A stretch of DNA of 64,000 nt, from the NCBI GenBank assembly GCA_030323885.1, contig CM059190.1, positions 81,460,709 through 81,524,708 on the forward strand, given 5' to 3'. This DNA comes from Branchipolynoe longqiensis. Its lineage: Eukaryota > Annelida > Polychaeta > Phyllodocida > Polynoidae. Below are positions 33,442 through 43,552 of this stretch, piece by piece. Each line of letters opens with the position of its first letter. The first letter of the stretch is position 1. The notes below the pieces were generated by a model. It saw nothing but the letters and a program-made list of their open reading frames with translations. It searched no databases and was not told where the DNA came from. The translations under genes and the position numbers were made by a program.

Positions 33442-33688
33442 TACCCCCATCACACCAAAGTAGTTATTACTACGGTCTTGAAAATGTTGCCGAATGAGCT
33501 CAAACTGTGTGCGAACGTAGTGAACGTAGTAACAATGTTTTATGAACTTTTTGTGAACTACATGGATGGGCAAGGACGGAAGGGTGCTCTAGAACTTTGA
33601 GCATGTTCAAACTTTTCGGTGGCCACGCTGTACCCCATTATAGAACGGGGTCGGACGTTTTGAGAACTAGTATGGTGTGATGGGGGTG
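33442..33688. mobile_element. TA-flanked MITE, ATCACACCA ends
   Basis: TACCCCCATCACACCA and its inverse TGGTGTGATGGGGGTG; TAA on both sides; 247 bp. GAACGTAGTGAACGTAGT and TTTTGARAAC words recur inside. Confidence 0.85.
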
Positions 33689-33706
33689 TAAGGGAAAATA
33701 GACCTG

Positions 33707-34400
33707 GGGCCGTATGCACGAATCGGGGTTAGGCTTAGCCGGAGTTAAGGCACTAGCCGCGGTTAGCTACCTCAGGGTAGCGGGGGGTTGGAGAAATGTG
33801 TGAATCGGTATGCACCAATGTTTTAGCCACCGCGGATAGCTAACCGTGAGTTTATTTATAGATTTGGGAATTCCCACCAGTCGACGATATGAATAACGCT
33901 GCCAATGCAGCGGGAGCGTTAATAATGGTTCGATTTGTCAAATATCATCACATTGAATAGATTTGGGTATAATATATTGCCATCGATTCGGCGGCGCCGG
34001 CGGCCATTTTTAGTTGACGTTGGACAGTATGGATATCGACCTCGAAGCCGTGGCGGTGATTTGTTTATTTACATTCATCAATTCGACAGTATGCATTTCG
34101 CCACCGATTTAGCGGCAGCGTTACTATCGGTTCAAATTTAGGGTTTATTTAATAAAATATTACGTTTAGAGTATGTAATTCTGTCAAATATGATCGCATT
34201 GAATAGATTGAGACCCACACACGCACACTAACTGCCCCGGCTAGCAGTAAAACCTGATTTGAAAATGGTTTACCTTAGCCTAGGCTAAATTTCGCGGTTT
34301 GCGCTAACACTGATTCGTGCATACCGATTTCTCACATTTAGCCGTGTGGAGCTAGCCTAGCCGCGGTTACGGCCCTAACACCGATTCGTGCATACGGCCC
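33707..34400. mobile_element. CTG-flanked MITE, GGCCGTATGCAC ends
   Basis: GGGCCGTATGCACGAATCGG and its inverse, with CTG on both sides. Subterminal words GGTTAGGCTTAGCC / GGCTAGTGCC and a TTAGCCGCGG-type word recur. Same family as 36013-36766 and 48519-48877. Confidence 0.85.
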
Positions 34401-34491
34401 CTGTACTTGTAAAGAGCAGAGCTATACGCATACATGGATAATACCACAACCATATTCATCTATCCGAATCCTGTTGCCTTCTTTAGTAGAG

Positions 34492-34827
34492 ACTGGACGC
34501 GGTGGCCGAATCTGTAGAGCGCAGACTTCCATTGCGGAAAGTAGGGAGTTTGAATCCTGGTCGAGTCAAACCAGTGACTTACAAAATTGATACTTGTCGC
34601 TTTCTAGCCTGATGGTGGGCATTGATAGGAATGGGCAAGGACTGGTTGGCTCGGTGTCAGGATAATGTGACTGAGTGGGATAACAGGTCATGGTCCCAGC
34701 AGCCTGATTTTCCAGTGGGACATCACTATAAAGTCACCATAAGTGCACACAATCAGAAGTCGGTACCCATCCTGATATGACCATATATGTTGCCAGCACG
34801 TAAAACTCCAACAACCAACCAAATCTT
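34492..34827 (+). mobile_element. SINE-A, full length
   Basis: GGACGCGGTGGCCGAATC head, box B-like GTTTGAATCCTGG, complete body and tail variant AAAACTCCAACAACCAACC. Confidence 0.92.
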
Positions 34828-35904
34828 TAGTGGGGCGACCAAGCTGAACAGCCGACCAGGCATTTTCTCTTCGATTTAAACATCCGGGTGGTGGGGGGGG
34901 GGGGGTGTTGAGGGGGAGGGGTATTCACTCATCCATCTAGTAATGCTGATGGCAGGGTATGTGCAGTACAGTAGCACCTGTCTTTAGCGACTCATGTGAT
35001 CGGCGAACCACTGCCATTTGCGAACAATTCAGTGTACAAAACTGTTTTGTTGTCTCGTTTGACTGTCCTTTCCGTGATGGGACACCCGCTTTATCAGGAT
35101 AACATTGTGTAAAAATATAGGGATTTTCGGTTCGGATTTATTTATTGGCAAATAACATTATTATTCTCGGGCGACGGACTGGGGATCAGGATTATGTAAC
35201 AGAGAAGCAATCGGTGCCCGACTTGCTTTGTGAGATAAGCGCCTGTGTGGAAATGTGATAACACATAGCTACCGAGATTGTGATGTGATGTTCAATGGAC
35301 TCTCTCAGAGCCAGGATTACGTAATTTTACGCTCAAAAGAACTCTCCTATACCACTCACACACATACATACGAGCGAGTGGAGTGTCAAGCCCCGCGCAA
35401 GAAGTGAGAGGTTGTTGTTTTGGGGAGTTTTCAGTCGCATTGGTGCGCTGAAGGCTGCAAATCTGCAGCACTGAATGGGCACCGCTGAAAGCAGTCCCAT
35501 GTGGTCGGGAGTTGGGTTCCGGTGTGTAGTGATCAGAGGAATTGAGGGGCAGGGGGGAGGGGGCGGAGGAAGAACAAGGCAGCCTAAGAGTCCAACCACA
35601 GTCCTCTGAGAGGGCCGGGGGAGGCTGGGTGGTTGGTGTAGTTTTACACCCCCGTAAGACCCTAGGGGTGCACGCCGGGACCGCCCCCCCCCCCTCCCAC
35701 GTGGGTGGGTGGTGGGGGTGGCGGAGGCACTCCAGATCTTATTACACGCGATAACGGTCTTATCACTATCCATATATATATATATGGCACATTCATTCAT
35801 AAATAAGGACAATAATTCAATAGAAATTGGTTAGATTAATAATACATCCTGCCAAAGATTTATACCGATATAAAATTGCACGAACTATATATATGCATAC
35901 ATAC
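34828..35904. other. Unassigned, G-rich segments
   Basis: G-rich stretches at 34888-34920 and 35540-35720. A Tigger-like start (CAGTAGCACCTGTCTTTAGC) lies near 34970 without a clear right end. No gene supported. Confidence 0.5.
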
Positions 35905-36985
35905 TGTCGGGGGTGATGACAATGGGAAATAATGCTCCTAGAGCGGGAATCGAACCCACATCTCTTGCATTCTCCGCCATTGTGCTAATCATTACACCAC
36001 CTAAGCTCCCTGGGCCCGTATGCACCAATCGGTGATAGGCTTAGCCGAGGCTAAGGCCCTAGCCGCGGATAGCTACCCCAGGGTAGCGGCGGGTTGGAGA
36101 GATGTGTGAATCCGTATGCACCAATGTTTTAGCCGCTGCGGATAGCTAACCGTGAGTTTATTTATAGATTTGGGAATTCCCTCGGCGTTTGTACTCATAT
36201 ATTAGGCTCAAATCTATTGAATGCGATCATATTTAACAGAATTACATACGCAATAAGTGAAATTTGATCAATTTAACCCTAAATTGGAAGTGTTATTAAG
36301 CCTACAGCCGCATTGGCGGCGATATTAATACATATATTTTCGAATCGACGAAAGTAAAGTAAACAAACCGTCGCCGCCGCCAGTCTGGAAATTGACCTCG
36401 ATGCGGCGGCGGCGGCGATTTGTTTACGTTATGGTCGTCGATTCGAAAATATAACCATTAATAAAGCCGCCAATGCAGCAGTAGCCTTAATAATGCTTCG
36501 AATTTAGGGTTAAATTGATAAAATTTCACTTATTGCGTATGTAATTCTGTTAAATATGATCGCATTCAATACATTGAGAGCCTCACACGCACACTAACCG
36601 CCCCGGCTAGGCGTAAAACCTGATTTGAAACTGGGGTAGCTTAGCCGAGGCTATGGTCGGCGGTTAGCCCTAACTCCGATTGGTGCATACCAAATTTTCA
36701 CTTTTAGCCCTGCGGGGATACCTTAGCCGCGGTTAAGGCCCTAACTCCGATTGGTGCATACGGCCCCTGATGTCTCCACCCTATCCATACCTACCTGTCG
36801 CTGCGAGGTCAATGCAGACTACTATTACAACATTCGCCCCCTTGGAATTGTAAGTCTTTTAATGCTTACAATTACATATATACAGGCAACGCATTTACAT
36901 ATTTACATACACAGGGTCGGTTCAACAACCATGCAGTGAGTAACTTGTACAGGATCATGGTCACAGCAACCAGTGTTGTGTGGGG
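35905..36985 (-). mobile_element. SINE-C unit split by a MITE
   Basis: The minus strand has a tRNA-like part with GGTGGTGTAATGATTAGCAC (A box; D-stem GTGT/ACAC in other copies) and GTGGGTTCGATTCCCGC (B box and T-arm). The unit runs 35905-36012, is interrupted by the CTG-flanked MITE, and resumes at 36767 with the remainder of the 320-bp unit (CTTTTAATGCTTACAATTAC, GTACAGGATCATGGTCAC). A second tRNA-like part follows at 36986. Confidence 0.75.
36013..36766. mobile_element. CTG-flanked MITE inside SINE-C
   Basis: GGCCCGTATGCACCAATCGG and inverse; CTG at 36010-36012 and 36767-36769. The SINE-C copies at 52615 keep the uninterrupted site CTCCCTGATGTC, so CTG is a true 3-bp duplication. The interior contains a long inverted pair around ATTTGATCAATTTAACCCTA and GGCGGCGGCGG words. 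Confidence 0.9.
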
Positions 36986-37110
36986 GGGGGGGGAGGGGAG
37001 GAGGTGAAGATAATGGAAAATATTGTGCCTAAAGTGGGATCAAACCCACATCTCTTGCATTATGGGCCAGTGGGCTAACCATTACACTACCTAGGTTCCC
37101 TGCTATCTGA
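36986..37110 (-). mobile_element. SINE-C, second unit of a tandem pair
   Basis: GATCAAACCCACATCTCTTG through CTAACCATTACACTACC: the tRNA-like part again, directly after the end of the preceding unit; it stops after the head. Confidence 0.75.
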
Positions 37111-37359
37111 TAATTGATATATAGTAATATACACACGCACACACACACATATATATATATCTGTGATGTATAACGCATTATGCGAGTATAAAGGCGCGGA
37201 GGGAATTAACTCCTTTTAATTTTATTATTATCATTGTGCTAATTATTGTTAATATTACACGATATACTGTACTGCCTCCTCCATGTCGCGACTGGTGGCG
37301 CCACCCCCGGCGCTGCCCGGTACCTGCCTACCCTGAATACATCACTCGCGTCTGGGAAG

Positions 37360-37440
37360 TCTGTTGTTTAACCAAACTTGAAGGGACCCTAGAAAGTTCT
37401 TTGGATTAACCGATCATTGGTTTAACCGAGCTTTGGCTTC
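37360..37440. repeat. Fragment of the long-TIR pogo-like MITE
   Basis: TTTGGATTAACCGATCATTG and GGTTTAACCGAGCTTTGG match the right end of the next element. Confidence 0.65.
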
Positions 37441-37523
37441 GATTTTGACTTTGAGTAAGAGTGTATTGCACATGTAATATATAATGTATGTGGACACTTT
37501 GATTGTTCTTTGTTATGTACATA

Positions 37524-37842
37524 CAGTATAATCCCATTAAAATAATCTCCTTAAACCAAACGATCAGTTAATCCAAACACATTTCAAAATACTACCATTT
37601 ATCATATACAAAAGTTGGTAGGGTCTCAGATGATCTTGTAACCACATGAAAGCTTGGTTTAACTGTACCGGAAGTGGCCTGGAGCCTGACATTCTGTTTG
37701 GATTAACTGATAAGTTGGATTAAACGACTTTGGTTGAACCAACTTTTTTATATAATAAATGGTAGTATTTTGCCGGGCTGCCAACAAAAGTTTGGATTAA
37801 CCAATCGTTTGGTTTAACCGAGCTTGGTTTAACGGGGTTGTA

Positions 37843-37845
<3 letters not shown>
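37524..37845. mobile_element. Pogo/Tigger-like MITE with about 100-bp inverted ends
   Basis: CAGTATAATCCCATTAAAAT at the left, inverse of AACGGGGTTGTACTG at the right; TA on both sides. The inversion extends inward through AAACCAAACGATCAGTTAAT and CTACCATTTAT. 322 bp. Confidence 0.85.

Positions 37846-37921
<76 letters not shown>
37846..37921. repeat. TA then GA microsatellite between two MITEs
   Basis: About 28 bp of TA and 48 bp of GA fill the space between two TA-targeting MITEs. Confidence 0.95.
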
Positions 37922-37927
<6 letters not shown>

Positions 37928-37933
37928 TATATA

Positions 37934-38110
37934 CAGTAAAACCTCTATAAACGACCACCTCCACAGATCAACCACTCCCCTATATCGATCGCTTTATTTG
38001 GGTCCCAACAATACCATTATAACCATATTCAAACTCCCTAAACCGACCACCTCCCTAAATGGACCACTTAAAGTCGGCCCAAGGTGAGTCGATTTAGAGA
38101 GATTTTACTG
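37934..38110. mobile_element. Pogo/Tigger-like MITE
   Basis: CAGTAAAACCTCTATAAACG to GATTTAGAGAGATTTTACTG, TA on both sides, 177 bp; a TATATA run follows. Confidence 0.92.
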
Positions 38111-38329
38111 TATATATATATATATATGTGTGCATATATGTAAAGTGCACCATACAACATTGTGTCTATTCCTGTTTTAACGACATTTTGTTTCTATTTT
38201 TATTATTTTTATTTTATACTGCCGCTTGTTATCGAACAAAGATGCTTGTTTCTTTCGCCCTTTGCTTTTGTCTATCCGCTGGTTGCCTGCATCAACCGAC
38301 TTTTAGAGCACTTTGCACCTTTTCAAACC

Positions 38330-38870
38330 GGCGCGGTGACGTCGACGCGGGGCGTAGCGCCCCATGTCGTCTGGTCTTGTGTCATCAAGTGGGTCACAGT
38401 CACGACAACACGCGGGTAAACAGAGGCCGCGCCCCATCAACCCGTGCTCACGCACAGACACACAACCACAAGCACACACGCGTATGCTCACACACACACA
38501 CACACACACGCAGAACATGTGTGTCGCCAAACCCACAACATAAAACAGCCAGCCCACCCAACAAACACGTGCCTGCATCACTAAATACCGACATGTAAAC
38601 AACAGACTTCCCGGGAACATTCCATGGCGGGAAATACCAGCAGTGTGTGCAGCTAAGTTGATACAGTTACAGCGGGTCGTCTGCTACTCGCCCGCCCGTG
38701 GGTTTTTACTTTTAAAGTTCAGTGTCACCTCGCATTCCGCTGTGGGCGCCCGGGTGAGTGCACGGCGGCGGGGTTTGATTTCACCGGCCGGTGAGTCAGC
38801 AGGACCCCGGCAAACTCCACAGCCGGCCCTCGGTCTCGGCGGAGGAAGGCAGTGACAGTCAGGGAAGGAG
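38330..38870. promoter_or_regulatory. GC-rich, CpG-rich segment
   Basis: Local GC and CpG content is well above the surroundings (GTGACGTCGACGCGGGGCG near 38337, including a TGACGTC CRE-like site; CGCCCGGGTGAGTGC at 38748). An ACACAC tract lies at 38490-38510. This could be a promoter or simply GC-rich coding/intronic DNA around the candidate exon 38723. No TATA box or initiator can be assigned. Confidence 0.3.
38723..38753 (+). CDS. Candidate exon (31 bp, phase 1-2)
   Basis: Acceptor TTTTTACTTTTAAAGTTCAG and donor CCCGG|GTGAGT are both good. Joined to 27991-28075 it reads L-SPRIPLWAP-G with no stop, and its phase-2 end fits the next candidate at 39688. The small size and GC-rich setting make a chance match possible. 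The same region could instead be a promoter with a first exon. Confidence 0.27.
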
Positions 38871-39211
38871 GAGTTAATCAACAAGTGTGTGTGTGGGTGG
38901 GGGTTTTTCCCCACACTTTTGGTGCACGGTCAAAGAGTTGTGTGTGTTTGCATATGGGGATATAGCTATACTTGGGATGGAAGTTTATTTGAAACAACAT
39001 TACTCCCAACGCCACTGATAGCTATAGAATATATATAGTATAATATACAACCACATTCTGAGAGTGATGCTCCCTCCATCCCTCCATCGCAGATAAAACT
39101 TTAAAGTTTCAATGCCCAATGCCCCAGACTCAGTCGTCGGCGGTAGTACCTAACCACTTCCAGTTCCACCCCCCCCCTCTACCACCAGCAGCACTACTCG
39201 TGGCACCTCGT

Positions 39212-39640
39212 CCTGATATGACCTTAGATGTTGCTAGGACGTAAAACAACACAAACCAAGCAAACAGACACTCGTGGCACAGTTACCATTGGATTAGACT
39301 CGTCACAGGATTATGTAAAGGGTGATTTTATTAATACTAATAATAGTATTTATTTAATCGGACTTAATTGTTTCTAATTCAACAAACCGTCCTGATAAGA
39401 CCTTAGTTGTTGCTAGGACGTAAAACAACACAAAACAAGCAAACAGACACCCGTGGCACAGTTACCATTGGATTAGACTCGTCACAGGATTATGTAAAGG
39501 GTGATTTTATTAATACTAATAATAGTATTTATTTAATCGGACTTAATTGTTTCTAATTCAACAAACCGTCCTGATATGACCTTAGATGTTGCTATGACGT
39601 AAAACAACAACAGACAAACAAAACAACAAACTTACAAAGA
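39212..39640 (+). repeat. 179-bp tandem duplication with a SINE-A tail
   Basis: Two nearly identical 179-bp units start at 39212 and 39391 (each SINE-A 3' end CCTGATATGACCTTAGATG, then AAGCAAACAGACAC, CAGTTACCATTGGATTAGAC and AACAAACCGT), and a third SINE tail starts at 39570. High identity implies a recent duplication. Confidence 0.9.
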
Positions 39641-39687
39641 TCAACGCAGCTAACCCTGGCATGAAGATGGCGAAGAGGACTGTACAG

Positions 39688-39740
39688 ATTTGGGAATTTG
39701 TTGTCATGGAAATATGATTCGTACGCCTCCACGACTACGG
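39688..39740 (+). CDS. Candidate exon (53 bp, phase 2-1)
   Basis: Donor CTACGG|GTAAGT is a strong match; acceptor AGGACTGTACAG is fair. The open frame reads FGNLLSWKYDSYASTTT, with Ser/Tyr/Thr-rich content. It ends with one base of a codon and joins to the 16-bp microexon at 40826 to give Glu. The frame continues open past the donor to 39900, so an unspliced reading is possible. The opposite strand also has an open, hydrophobic frame here, which I rate lower. Confidence 0.42.
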
Positions 39741-40099
39741 GTAAGTGGAATGACACTGATTCTGGATACTCTGATTTCTTTCTATCATCTATGCATCCGT
39801 TAGTTGAACCTAAAACAAAGAATGTAATTCCGATGTTGAACTTTCCCCTGCTTAATGAACAAAACACCACCATCCTGAACAAAAAGCCTTCATTGTACTG
39901 AATCTCAGTCAGAACTGAAGCTGTGCCTATTTAATCACAGCCCTGAAACATTAAAAAAAAATTAAGTCGCCTATATATTTGAACAAGACATTTAATTAGC
40001 CACATTGCACTTGGCACTATTAAGACTAGCCAATGAATAGTTTGTTCTTTTGTGTTTAAATATCTATTCCTCCGAACAAAGTTTTTTTTCCAGCACTAA

Positions 40100-40664
40100 A
40101 GCCCCAGTCACAGATACCCGGATCAGGGGCCGGACGAGCCCCGGACCACCATCCCGGGTGGTCTGGGGCGATCCGTGGGTCGTCCGTGGTGAACCCCCCT
40201 GATCCGTGGCTCGTCCGGCACCGTCCGGACTCAGCCCCGGATGTTTTAAAATGTTTAAAACATCTGGGGCGGTCTGGGGGATTTTGCGATCCAGGCTCAA
40301 TTCGGCATGATCCGTGGGTGGTCCAGGTAATTTGGGGGTGGACCGGGGTGGTCCTGGGTCATTTTGAGCCATGGTTTGACCCGGCCCATCCCCGGACTAT
40401 CCAGGACTACCTCCGGCCTAGCCACGGACCACTCCCGGACTGTCTGGGGTGATCCGGGATAGTCCGGGGCAGTCCGGGGGTGGTCCAGCCTCGTCCGGGT
40501 TAGTCAGGGGCCAGTCCGTGCTCGTCGAGGGCCGGACCGGGGCTCGTCCGGGAAGGTGTGACTGCGAGGCAAAAATCGACGAAAACAGTGATTTTATCCG
40601 TGGTGGTCCGGGACAGTCCGGGCCATTGGTCCGTGGGCTCGTCCGGCTATGTGTGACTGGGGCT
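40100..40664. mobile_element. GTCACA-end MITE, TCCGG type
   Basis: AGCCCCAGTCACAGATACCC and inverse TGTGTGACTGGGGCT; TAA left, TTA right. Nearly the whole 565 bp is GTCCGGGG / CCCGGACY words in both orientations. Same family as 43553-44137. It lies in the proposed intron 39741-40825. Confidence 0.9.
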
Positions 40665-40825
40665 TTACGAGTAACGGACTATCTGGAGTTCTGAACAATG
40701 TATTTTTGGTCAGCCCCCAAAGGACTAGTTTTCAAACCATTGTTGGGGAAGTTAGTTACACCTATATTTGAAAGATTTGTTTAATGATTCATTACATTAG
40801 AAATAGGCAATATTTTCTCCTACAG

Positions 40826-40841
40826 AAGATGAGTTAGAAAG
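40826..40841 (+). CDS. Candidate 16-bp microexon (phase 1-2)
   Basis: Acceptor AATATTTTCTCCTACAG is strong; donor AAAG|GTAGGT is good. It encodes the acidic stretch E-DELE-R when joined to both neighbours in phase (G|AA upstream, AG|G downstream). Microexons of this size are known in animal neuronal genes, but no such role is implied. The evidence is splice signals plus phase on both sides. Confidence 0.37.
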
Positions 40842-41097
40842 GTAGGTCTAGAAATGGGATTTTTCTGGCGAGGTGAACACAGCAATTATTTACACAATTA
40901 GATCTATATACCAGTTCATAACAGTTTGGATGGTCATGAGATGAAGTTGCTGTCAACACATTTTAAGTCATTTTGATGTCTACTTTTGGGATTTGGAAAA
41001 TGAGATCTACATGACATTGGTTGTGATGCTGGTTAATTAACAATAACATAGAAGGAATGAGAGATTATCATGACAAATGTACTTTCTGTGTCCGCAG

Positions 41098-41140
41098 GGA
41101 GAGCAATGGTTCATTGGTATACCATGCATGGTACCCGATG
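41098..41140 (+). CDS. Candidate exon (43 bp, phase 2-0)
   Basis: Acceptor TGTACTTTCTGTGTCCGCAG is strong; donor ATG|GTTAGT is acceptable. In the frame set by the microexon it reads R-ESNGSLVYHAWYPM and ends in phase 0, exactly as the terminal candidate at 42199 needs. The other open frame does not connect downstream. The following intron is filled by a Meta-type SINE, a TTAA MITE and a SINE-A copy. Confidence 0.42.
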
Positions 41141-41196
41141 GTTAGTTAAGTAGGGTCACTCCAACAGAGAAAGCTTCAAGCATAACTCCAGTATAC

Positions 41197-41511
41197 CCGG
41201 AGGAGTGGTACGTAGCTCAGGCGGTAGCGTGTCCACCTGTGACTGTTTGGGTCATCCGGTCGAATCCTGCTCAATGGCACCCATTTGCAGTTTGGGCTAT
41301 TTTCCGTTCCTACCAGTGGTTCAGAACTGGTTCATCAAAGGCTGTGGTATGTACTGTCCTGTGTGTGGGAAAGTGCATATAAAAGATCCCTTGCTGCTTA
41401 TCAAAAAGAGTAGCCTATGTGGCGGCAGCAGGTTTCCTCCAAAGAAATATATCAGAATGCATTGGTTGCGTCCATGCGATGATGAAAATAATGTGCTTAG
41501 AGGCGTCATTA
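41197..41511 (+). mobile_element. Meta-type tRNA SINE
   Basis: Head GTACGTAGCTCAGGCGGTAGC (A box) and GGTCGAATCC (B box), then the central block TGTGTGGGAAAGTGCATATA with AAAGATCCCTTGCTGC, which I know from a SINE superfamily widespread in molluscs. The 3' end GGCGTCATTAA runs into the TTAA of the next MITE. Confidence 0.8.
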
Positions 41512-41512
41512 A

Positions 41513-41792
41513 GTGCATAGTCGATGGTTGAATTCTCTCTTTTTCGGAATAAGATGTAGATCAATCATAGTATACTTAATGTCAGTCTTTTCTAAATGGT
41601 AACTTTGAGTATTTGAGTGCAAAAGGAAATTAGTTTGGAAGCTTGCAAAACCTGACACCATAGACTCTGTGTAACGTTATGTTAATAACGTATTGCTTAC
41701 GCAAAACAATGTTAAGTGAGGTCGTATCTAGTTAGATGTCAAGTCAAATCTGTAATGATTTGGTTTGAAAATTGTATTTTACGGACTGAACT
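41513..41792 (-). mobile_element. TTAA-flanked MITE, diverged
   Basis: GTGCATAGTCGATGGTTG after TTAA, interior GAAATTAGTTTGGAAGCTTG, right end ACGGACTGAACT before TTAA. It seems to have inserted into the TTAA at the end of the preceding SINE. Confidence 0.75.
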
Positions 41793-41845
41793 TTAATAAA
41801 CAAACTTCCTTAGCATGCAAATCAGTGAGGCGATGGTTGAACTGT

Positions 41846-42166
41846 GATGTTGTTTGTTGTTTGTAGCAACATCTAAGGTCATATCAGGATTGGTACCTAC
41901 TTGTGGCAGGGTGACCTCATGGTGACTTTATAGTGCTGCCCCAGTGGGAGAAGAGGCCGCCAGCACCATGACCCAATATCCCACATTATGCTGATACTGT
42001 GCTGATCCGTCCTTGTCCTATCCTATTATTTATTAATGCCGAGTGCTAAGCTAGGAAGCGACAAGCATCATTTTTATAAGTCATTGGTTTGACTCGGCTG
42101 GGATTCAAACTCCCGACCTTCCGCATCGGAAGCCTGCGCTCTACCGATTGGGCCACCGCGTCCAGT
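41846..42166 (-). mobile_element. SINE-A, near full length
   Basis: GTAGCAACATCTAAGGTCAT to head complement CTACCGATTGGGCCACCGCG. It ends 32 bp before the candidate terminal exon. Confidence 0.9.
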
Positions 42167-42198
42167 GTTGAACTTTGACGCACATTCCATTGTCCCAG

Positions 42199-42291
42199 GG
42201 TGAGGAGTGCATTGAGATAGCTGACAATTCAGCTCAGATTCGGGCAGCTGCAAGAAGGCGGAGGCAGCTGTCACGGGGGAAGGTCACCTGA
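42199..42291 (+). CDS. Candidate terminal exon with stop, unknown protein
   Basis: Acceptor CACATTCCATTGTCCCAG precedes 30 codons and a TGA stop: GEECIEIADNSAQIR, then AAARRRRQLSRGKVT. The basic AAARRRRQLSRGK end would make a positively charged C-terminus. Codons are mixed and GC-richer than the flanking SINEs, and the segment occurs once in the window. It joins in phase 0 to 41098-41140. A G-rich possible 3' UTR (GGTGGGGAGGGG) follows; I find no AATAAA before the next SINE at 42389. I recognise no family, and a cytoplasmic tail of a membrane protein is only a guess. Confidence 0.5.
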   Translation, partial: GEECIEIADNSAQIRAAARRRRQLSRGKVT

Positions 42292-42388
42292 AGGACCTGG
42301 GTGGGGAGGGGTTGTGCGGGGTGAGGCGGGGAGGGCCGGGGAAGCGGCAGGTACACCTGGCCACAGACCGATTCAGGTGAAATGCATT

Positions 42389-42708
42389 GCTGGTTGGTTT
42401 ATGTCCTAGCAACATCTAAGGTCATATCAGGATGGGTACTGACTTGTAACAGTATGCACTCATGGCGATTTTATAGTGCTGCCCCACTCGGAAATCAGGC
42501 CACCGGCACCATGACCCGATATCCTACTCAGTCACATTTTCCTGACACCGAGCTAACCAGTCCTTGCCCTATCCTAATAATGCCAAGCACCAGGCTAGGA
42601 AGTGACAAGTATAAATTTTTAAGCCATTGGTTTGACTCGACCGGGAACCCAACTCCCGATTTTCTGCATGCGAGGCCTGTGCTCTACCGGTTTGGCCACC
42701 ACGCCCGG
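42389..42708 (-). mobile_element. SINE-A, near full length
   Basis: GGTTGGTTTATGTCCTAGC to head complement CGGTTTGGCCACCACGCCC. It is directly followed by another copy in the same orientation. Confidence 0.92.
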
Positions 42709-42709
42709 T

Positions 42710-43036
42710 TGTTTGATTGTTGGAGTTTTAGGTCCTGGCAACATCTAAGGTCATATCAGGATGGCTAGCGACTTGTGATAGTGCGCACTCATGGCAACTT
42801 TATAGTGCTGCCCCACTGGGGAATCAGGCTGCTGGCAACATGACCCAATATCCCACTCAGTCACATTATCCTGACACTGAGCAAAATAGTCCTTGCCCTA
42901 TCCTATTAATGCTGAGCACCAAGCTAGGAAGTGATAAGTATCGATGTTATAAGTGATTGGTTTGACTCGACCGGGAACCGAACTCCCGACCTTCCACAAG
43001 CGAAGCCTGCGCTCTACCGATTCGGCCACTGCGCTG
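42710..43036 (-). mobile_element. SINE-A, near full length
   Basis: TTGGAGTTTTAGGTCCTGGC to CTACCGATTCGGCCACTGCG. This copy has the CTCC-type tail variant, the previous one the GGTTGG type. Confidence 0.92.
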
Positions 43037-43552
43037 TGTCAAATGCGAGGAAGACCTAGGAATAGGAACTTGGTTTAGGTGAGCTTTATTCTCTAACCTT
43101 GTCCCTAATCGTGTCTGCTGAATCCTAGCATCGTCCTTGCAACCGCGATAGAAGTCTTCTCAAAACACTTATGACATCGTTCAATATTTTAAAGAAAAAC
43201 CACCAAAAATAAATCGAAACTCATCCATCAATCTCCTCCACCACCCAGACCTTTCTGCTAAACGTGATATCAGATGTACTTGTATAGATGTGCAATTTTA
43301 GCCATGGAGATACAGTGAAATTCTGGTATAACGCAATCGTTGGAATCCATAAAATGTAATCGCCAAAACATTGGTGTTGCCTTAAATCGGGTTCAGAATT
43401 AGATTTTAATTAAGGGATTCTGGGTCCAATGAATCGTCACGTTATAGCAGAGTTCACGTTAAATCGGGGCGCGTTAGTGTGGGGGTTCACTGAGGTTGTA
43501 TCCATCTCTTCAGCAGTCTTTGCCCTCTCTATATCAATCAACATTTACTTAA
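43037..43552. other. Unassigned; partial pogo-like repeat
   Basis: CAGTGAAATTCTGGTATAACG (43314) and CACGTTATAGCAGAGTTCAC (about 43438) look like facing parts of a decayed TIR element. Nothing else is recognisable. Confidence 0.4.

Noticed and set aside
38128..38598. 156-residue ORF
   Set aside because: Its C-terminal half is an ACAC/His-Thr tract and no motif is seen; the second frame is equally open.
39592..39882. Minus-strand ORF and a minus-strand exon with a hydrophobic stretch before GTAAGT
   Set aside because: It overlaps the plus-strand candidate exon 39688-39740, which has two phase-matched neighbours; the minus-strand version has none.
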